Assembly: GCA_905250125.1 (NCBI GenBank)
Contig: CAJNOL010000535.1
Location: forward strand, 61,719 to 125,718
Length of the DNA: 64,000 nt
Origin: Rotaria sordida
Lineage: Eukaryota; Rotifera; Eurotatoria; Philodinida; Philodinidae
Direction of reading: 5' to 3'
Numbering within the stretch: the first letter of the stretch is position 1; each line of letters begins with the position of its first letter. Made by a program: the position numbers and the translations under genes. The notes under the pieces were generated by a model. The model had not been told where the DNA came from. It did no database searches and saw nothing but the letters and a program-made list of their open reading frames with translations. Below, in pieces: positions 58,401-64,000 of the stretch.

Positions 58401-61400
58401 ATACTCAATGGGATAGTTTAGTAGCTTTCAGTCTTGCCTATTTTTCGCCGATAAGAAAAATTTCTTTGAAAAATCAAGTCGACAGTTTTGCCAAGTGAAA
58501 AGCTCCCTATCAAATGAGCTTACGAGGGAACTACCTCAAGTGACACTGGCTGTTTGAGCTCATATTGGATTCATAGGCAAGTCTCAGTGAGAATAGCAAA
58601 AGTCTAAAAGAGTTTGTCCGACTGATTTATTGGACTTTTGATCTAAAATTTTGCCTATCTATAAGTCTAATGATTTTTTGAACATATTGAAATTTTCAAC
58701 CGAAAAGAATGTTCCTCCGTCGAATTATTGAATTTTCAAGTGAACTCGATTTTTATGACATGTCTATGGCACAGATCTATTTTTGAAAATTCAATATTTT
58801 GACGAAGAAACATTCTTTTTGATTAAAACTTTCATAATATTCTTAGAGTCATTAGATCTATCTATACGCAAAATTTTAAATCAAAACTCAATCATTTTAA
58901 TTTTTGGAAATGACCTATAAATGAATCGAAAATTCAATACAACGATCATAACTTCGCGACAAAGACCCATGAGAATGAACCCTTTTGGACTTTTGTTAGT
59001 CTCACTGAGACTTGCCTATGGATCCCATATCAACTCAAACGAGGAATGTCAATTAAATAAACAAATTATCTTACCATAGGTTTCCCAAAATTCTTTAACA
59101 TAATGTTCAATTCCTGTATCAGTCCAATATTGTCGCATATATACCCCCATATTTTTAAGTAAAAAATGATATTCTTTTTCATCAGCAAATGATTGTTTAT
59201 TATGTGTAGGTTCAAGTATTATTGAAGGAATATCAACAATACCAATAACACCACGACAATATCTATTTAATAAAAAAAAATATATATATATATATATTTT
59301 TTTTTTGAATTATATTGAAAATATTCTAGTTATCTTTAACAAAAAATATAATACTTACAAGGTTTTTTTATTTGATTGTCCAAATTTTTCATACATTTTA
59401 ATAAGTCGTCCACAATTATAAATAAAAATACCATCTGCTATTCGATTTTGTATATTTAATCCAAAAATAAATGTTAATGTTTTTATTGTATTCATTTCCA
59501 TACGTTTTTTTATAAGATTATTACGTAATCGATTAGCAATATCTTTTAATTCAGTTGCATGAATTTGTAATTTTCTTAAATGTATTCGTTCATTAATTGA
59601 TATTGTTATTTCAATATGTTGTTGTATATGATAAACTTGTGAATCAACTTCACGTATACGTTCTTCTAATAATAAAAGTTCTTGTTCATATTTTTTTATT
59701 TCTTGTTCACTATATGTTTTAAAACGTGTAGATTTAAATTGATATTGTCGAGGTTTATATAGTGTATATGATAATTTCTTTGTTATAACACGTTGTCCTT
59801 GTATTATTATACGCATACGTGGTTCATAATAAAGAATTGAAATATATGAACGAAATGAACGATATTCTAAAGGAATACTAAAATAAAAGAAGGAAAATTC
59901 TCTTTTTTTTTTTCTAAAAGAATTAAAATCAAATATTTACCTATTATTATTATTATCATCATCATCATTATCAAGTAAATTTCTTCGATTTTTTGAATCA
60001 ATTAATATATCATATGGATCTATTTTTATATTAAATTCTGATTCACCATTATCAGATAATTTTAAATTAAATAAAATAATTAATGTTCCACTAGAAGATT
60101 TAATTAAATTAAATTGTTTAAATAAATCATTCATTGTTTTAAATGGTGAATATTTTGTAATTAAATATATTTCAAGTTCATATTTATTTTTATCATATAT
60201 ATATGTATATCTACCATTTGATTGTTGTTGATCAATATTTTTAATTGGTTGTTGATTAATTAAATTAAAACAAGGCATTGGACATATTATTTGAGATATA
60301 TGTTCTTCTTGATGAAATGTACGTGAAAGAAATAAACATGTACCAATATTATCTTTTTTTGTAAATAATATTAAATCATTAGATATACGCATAGCACCAG
60401 ATTTTAAACCATTACCATATTGACCAATTTGATTAGAATCAAGATTATGACGTTTTGCTGATTTACCAAAAACAATTACATTGAATACATCGTCTAAGAA
60501 AATTTTTTAAAAAAAAAGAAGAAGTATTAATAATATTTTGCATAATATATATCGAAAATATTATGCATGAGAAAATTTTTTGAATTATGAAAATTTAAGA
60601 TTTCAATCTCATACAAGAATATTAAAGGAATGATTCATTCGAGAAAGCAACTCATGACATAGTTAATCAAACCAAATGAACTTATTACTTTTAAGTGGAC
60701 CGTTTTGATAAGTATCATTTCATGTTAATTGTAGGTTTTCAAAACTTTTATATGATGCCATACAATTACAAACGATATTTATATATACAAGTAGAAGTGT
60801 AAGTAAGTACTTATTAGGATGCCACATTATACTGTATGATTTAATTTGTGATTTGCTATGTTTCCAATATTATCATATTTTTCTTTTGTATTGAAAATTC
60901 ATGTACAATAATATAAAAAAATATGTTACTGATGTCTCATTGAGACGAAATATTTCAATTGGTTGTCTTTTCTAAATTTTACTATTCAATAAATCGAAGT
61001 TTAGATTAAATTTGACTTTCATAAAAAAAAAACCGTGTTTGAGATAATGAATAGAAAATATTTCATTGCTAAAAGATAAATTCATATATATATACTCAAA
61101 AGACTAATATTACAATTTGTATCAAACCATAATCAACATTTAAATACTATTTTCTCATAGTTATTTTGTTTTTCATATCGTATGAAATTTTTAAATAATT
61201 TTCTCTTTGAAAATCTTCTCTTCTATTCTTCATAAATCTTAAACATTTGATGATATCCATTTGGAATTATTCCTTTAATAATTTCAATAGTTTTTTAGCG
61301 CAAATTATAACACATATATCATTTCATTTCCATATTATTGATAATTGATTTTCAATTTTGACAAAACTTACCATAATTCATTCCACAACCATCATCTAAA

Positions 61401-61594
61401 AATGCTAAATAAAAACCTCCACGTAAACATGGATCTTTGCATGTATAAATATTAAGATTTTTTGCACCGGCATCTTTTGAATTATCAACTAGTTCAGCTA
61501 ATGCACCAAAAAGAAATGTATGTGTAGTTGAATTTGTATGCAAATATTCAAAGCTCAATTGAGCTTTATTTAAACAATCGTATTGATCGTTCAT
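55458..61594 (-). CDS. MORC2: MORC2 orthologue, GHKL ATPase with CW zinc finger
   Basis: Nuclear chromatin-compacting ATPase; in mammals MORC2 works with the HUSH silencing complex. Eleven exons: 61372-61594, 59941-60493, 59359-59877, 59075-59262, 57768-57972, 57516-57690, 57200-57451, 56077-56472, 55882-56001, 55609-55704, 55458-55538; 2808 nt, 935 aa (human 1032). The ATPase module starts near residue 10 with [20 protein letters not shown], the N-box [17 protein letters not shown] and [13 protein letters not shown] charged coiled-coil insertion follows [17 protein letters not shown] (about 290-370), then [20 protein letters not shown]. The CW domain (about 515-565) has [14 protein letters not shown] and a final Cys across an intron. 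A Ser/Lys-rich linker, a chromo-like segment ([20 protein letters not shown]) and a short C-terminal coiled coil end the protein. UNC119 lies 198 bp upstream in the same orientation. Confidence 0.95.
58500..59050. repeat. foldback element in MORC2 intron
   Basis: Inverted repeat in the 1.1-kb fourth intron. Left GCCTATCTATAAGTC, GAAAGAATGTTCCTCCGTC and ATAGGCAAGTCTCAGTGAGA pair with right-hand inverted copies such as TCTCACTGAGACTTGCCTAT. The outer end CTTACGAGGGAACTACCTCA resembles the foldback family A termini. Not coding. Confidence 0.75.
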
Positions 61595-61792
61595 CTCCTT
61601 ATCATCATTATCAAAAAAAAAAAAAAAAAAAGAATAAAATACGTGAAATTGAAGCGTAATGAAATAATTAATGATTATACAAAAAAATAAATAAATAAAT
61701 AAATATTTAAAACATAAATATATGAAGCAAATATATGAAGCAGTAATGTCTATTGGATAAGAAAAAAAAAAAAAGATGAAGAATGTTTGATT

Positions 61793-63609
61793 TTAATGCG
61801 AACGATCAAGATCAAATGCATATGTTGCTTTTTTATGCATGATTAATTGATTATCGACAAAATAAAAACTATCTGATTTAGTTTCATTTGGAAATTCAAT
61901 CATTTCTTTAGCTAAGGAAAAAAAATAAAAACAACAAAAAAAACAAAAATATAGAAATATAAAAATTACTTTGTTTGGAATCAAATTCAGGCATATCATA
62001 AATATGTTCAATGGAATTTCGAGTATTTGGTGGACAAAAACCAAAATCAAAATCAAATGATTTAATTAATTGATCACGAAAATAATGGCGTTCAATCATT
62101 CGAAATGATTTTACTTCTCGATCACCCACAGTAAAATCAACTCTAAACAAAATCAAATAAATCATAGATAATCAAAAAAAAAATACGGTCATATTCTTTT
62201 CAGTTCTCAATAGGACTTTGTATGTCGTTAATTTCATGTACATAAGCAAATGAAAAATGTACTTATTGTCTATGTCGGATTACTTTCTATAATGATCTGA
62301 ACATGCTGAATTCAATTGTATGCAAGTGTTGGACGCTGTTTGATTTCATCTTATGACTACGAATTGGTTTTAATGAAATTTTGCTAATCAGAATTGAATA
62401 GTCGCCTTGGAGATACGAGATACATTTTCCGGTTTTTATGTTCGGTAACTAGTGCATTTCTAAACATTTCTCAGATAATTAGAACTCATTGGGTATAAAA
62501 TTTTCGGACCCGGACTCCACTCGATTGGTTCTACTTGTGAGACTAAAACAAGCTTAAAGATATTTGAGCCTATGACTTACTTATTGACCGTTTTAATAGA
62601 ATTTTTACTGAGAGCAAGGTATTTTCGAAAAATCCTAAACAAAGAGTTTTGATTTAAAATATTGTCTATAGGCAGATTTGATAGTCCTCAAAATTTCACC
62701 GAAAATGAACATATCTTTCTCGAGATATTCGATTTTCAAAACAGACAGTGATTTATCATAGGAAGACACAGCCATCGAGTCTATTTGAAAATTGAATATC
62801 TTGCTTGAAACTTTCTATTTTAGATTTTTTTCGGAAATGCTTTACTCTCAGTAAAAATTTCATTATAATGGTCAATCAGTAAGTCCTGAATTTGAATTAT
62901 TTTAAACTTGTCATAATCTCACCGAGATCTACTCATACCCTTGTATAACTAATTCGTTGCAGATCAACAAAAACTAAATTCAAAGCTAATATCTTTTTTT
63001 TTTGAATATAAATTTTACTCTATAATAAATATTAGAATTTCTCATTTACAAAAAAATTTAATCGATATAATTCTTAATAATCATACTTACAAAGCACCGA
63101 TTTGTTTCAGTTTAAAAAATGATGATGGAAAATGATATTGAACAAAACGACCTGCCGATGGATCAACTTCTTCATTTAATTCATTGTCATCTATTTATTC
63201 AAATTAAAACATAATTAAAAAACAAAAAAAATATTACAAAAATAAAAGAAAACAACAAAACATCATACCAGATCCTCGTTCAACTTCAAAAAGAATTTTA
63301 TTTGTTTTCATATCACGAATTCGAAAATGGACAAAATCAATTTTATATACATTGTCATCTGTTTCAGTTAAATAACCTATAATACATTGAAAAAAAAAAG
63401 AAATTTCTTTTAATATTTTCTTCTATTCATATTATTTTACCATTAGTAGCTTTTCTTAATCGAAGAACATCATTAATTGTTATTGGTGTTTCTTTCTTTT
63501 TTAATTCTTCTTCTGTAATAGGCGTTTCATTTGAATTATCACTTGTTGCTGTATTATTAGTGGATGATTTTTTTGAATTTGATTTTGATGATATCAAAGT
63601 CGATGCCAT
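61793..63609 (-). CDS. UNC119: UNC119 lipid-binding chaperone
   Basis: Immunoglobulin-like beta-sandwich protein that binds myristoylated cargo and releases it through ARL2/ARL3, delivering proteins to cilia and membranes. Five exons: 63441-63609, 63269-63376, 63091-63190, 61970-62142, 61793-61911; 669 nt, 222 aa (human UNC119 240). A Ser/Asn-rich N-terminus (about 45 residues) precedes the conserved fold: [95 protein letters not shown] and [20 protein letters not shown]. Order and spacing match UNC119 rather than PDE6D, which is shorter. The fourth intron junction TT|A and the last A|CT keep frame. The third intron (62143-63090) carries a foldback element. Confidence 0.96.
62510..62940. repeat. 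foldback element in UNC119 intron
   Basis: Left ACTTACTTATTGACCGTTTT and TTTTTACTGAGAGCAAGG pair with right-hand inverted ACTTACTGATTGACCATTAT and TTTTTACTGAGAGTAAAG. A central pair CGAGATATTCGATTTTCAAA is also mirrored. About 430 bp, non-coding. Confidence 0.75.
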
Positions 63610-64000
63610 ATATATATTAAAATTCTTTCTCTATAAACAAAGAACAATCAATCAAATCTATGTGTGTATATATATTTTTTTAACCGAAAAAAAAAATGGG
63701 TTATAAGTTTTATTTTTTTGTTTTTTTGTTTTGAAAAGAACTGTACAATATGGTCTGTGCAAAGGAAGTCAATACACCACAACAACAACAAGAACAACAA
63801 CAACAACAAGAAGAAGAAAAGAACAGGATTTTCTTAACATTGACATATAATCAAAAACCTATCAACTTGATTTTCTTTTGTTTTTTTTTTCCTTCTCACC
63901 AATAATCTAAGAAAAGAGAAAAACAACGGAAATAAACAATGAAATAAGTTGTATTTTTTTTTCCAGAAAGATAAATAAAGAAACAAAAAAAAGAAAAAAA
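63610..64000. other. 5' flank of UNC119
   Basis: Upstream of the UNC119 start: TA repeats at 63610-63680, a CAA/GAA-rich tract at 63780-63825 and several poly-T/poly-A tracts. No gene is seen, and the region probably includes the promoter. Confidence 0.45.

Noticed and set aside
1-64000. CRISPR arrays, bacterial operons, riboswitches
   Set aside because: Spliceosomal introns and animal genes throughout; the tandem repeats present lack regular unique spacers.

Overview
The window is AT-rich eukaryotic nuclear DNA with one 100-N scaffold gap (48423-48522). Genes have many short GT-AG introns (about 45-110 bp) plus occasional long ones carrying repeats. The set of animal orthologues (NET1/ARHGEF3-like RhoGEF, YIF1, PACSIN, UGCG, MORC2, UNC119) marks it as metazoan. 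Three decayed 28-residue leucine-rich repeats, each an 84-nt exon separated by 49-bp introns, and a decayed kinesin-light-chain-like TPR fragment are patterns I associate with bdelloid rotifer genomes. I therefore infer a bdelloid rotifer (Rotaria/Adineta-like). That assignment is inference, not proof.

Layout. 1-1635: simple repeats. 1636-6506 (+): NET1/ARHGEF3-like RhoGEF with foldback elements in its two long introns. 7.4-9.2 kb: TPR relic and a foldback element. 9384-10784 (+): YIF1. 12700-12972 (-): small secreted two-cysteine protein. 15.2-18.8 kb: three inverted-repeat elements, one a nearly perfect 954-bp palindrome and one nested in the loop of another. 20674-21847 (+): PACSIN reduced to its F-BAR domain. 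23.58-23.93 kb (-): LRR relic. 24303-24827 (-): four-pass membrane protein. 26238-26750 (+): putative N-myristoylated protein. 29441-34099 (-): UGCG with two alternative first exons. 38796-39904 (-): membrane-anchored SAM methyltransferase. 40.0-45.7 kb: repeat block including a 3.9-kb hAT-like foldback with a perfect 8-bp target duplication. 46.4-48.4 kb: decayed duplicate of the UGCG alternative-first-exon region. 52324-52668 (+): second secreted two-cysteine protein. 53409-53888 (-): claudin/PMP22-like tetraspan protein. 55458-61594 (-): MORC2. 61793-63609 (-): UNC119, 198 bp upstream of MORC2.

For NET1, YIF1, PACSIN, UGCG, the methyltransferase, MORC2 and UNC119 I joined exons by hand at GT/AG sites. 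Each total is a multiple of three with intact frame and an ATG start, so these loci look functional. No operon or shared pathway is evident. Several genes serve membrane traffic or lipid biology (YIF1 in ER-Golgi traffic, UGCG in glucosylceramide synthesis, PACSIN in membrane curvature, UNC119 in myristoyl-cargo transport), but this is ordinary eukaryotic neighbourhood content.

The most notable observations are a two-member family of small secreted proteins that I cannot place, alternative first exons of UGCG with a decayed duplicate of that promoter region 14 kb away, an SH3-less PACSIN, and a high density of palindromic foldback elements that include a recurrent family in at least three copies.
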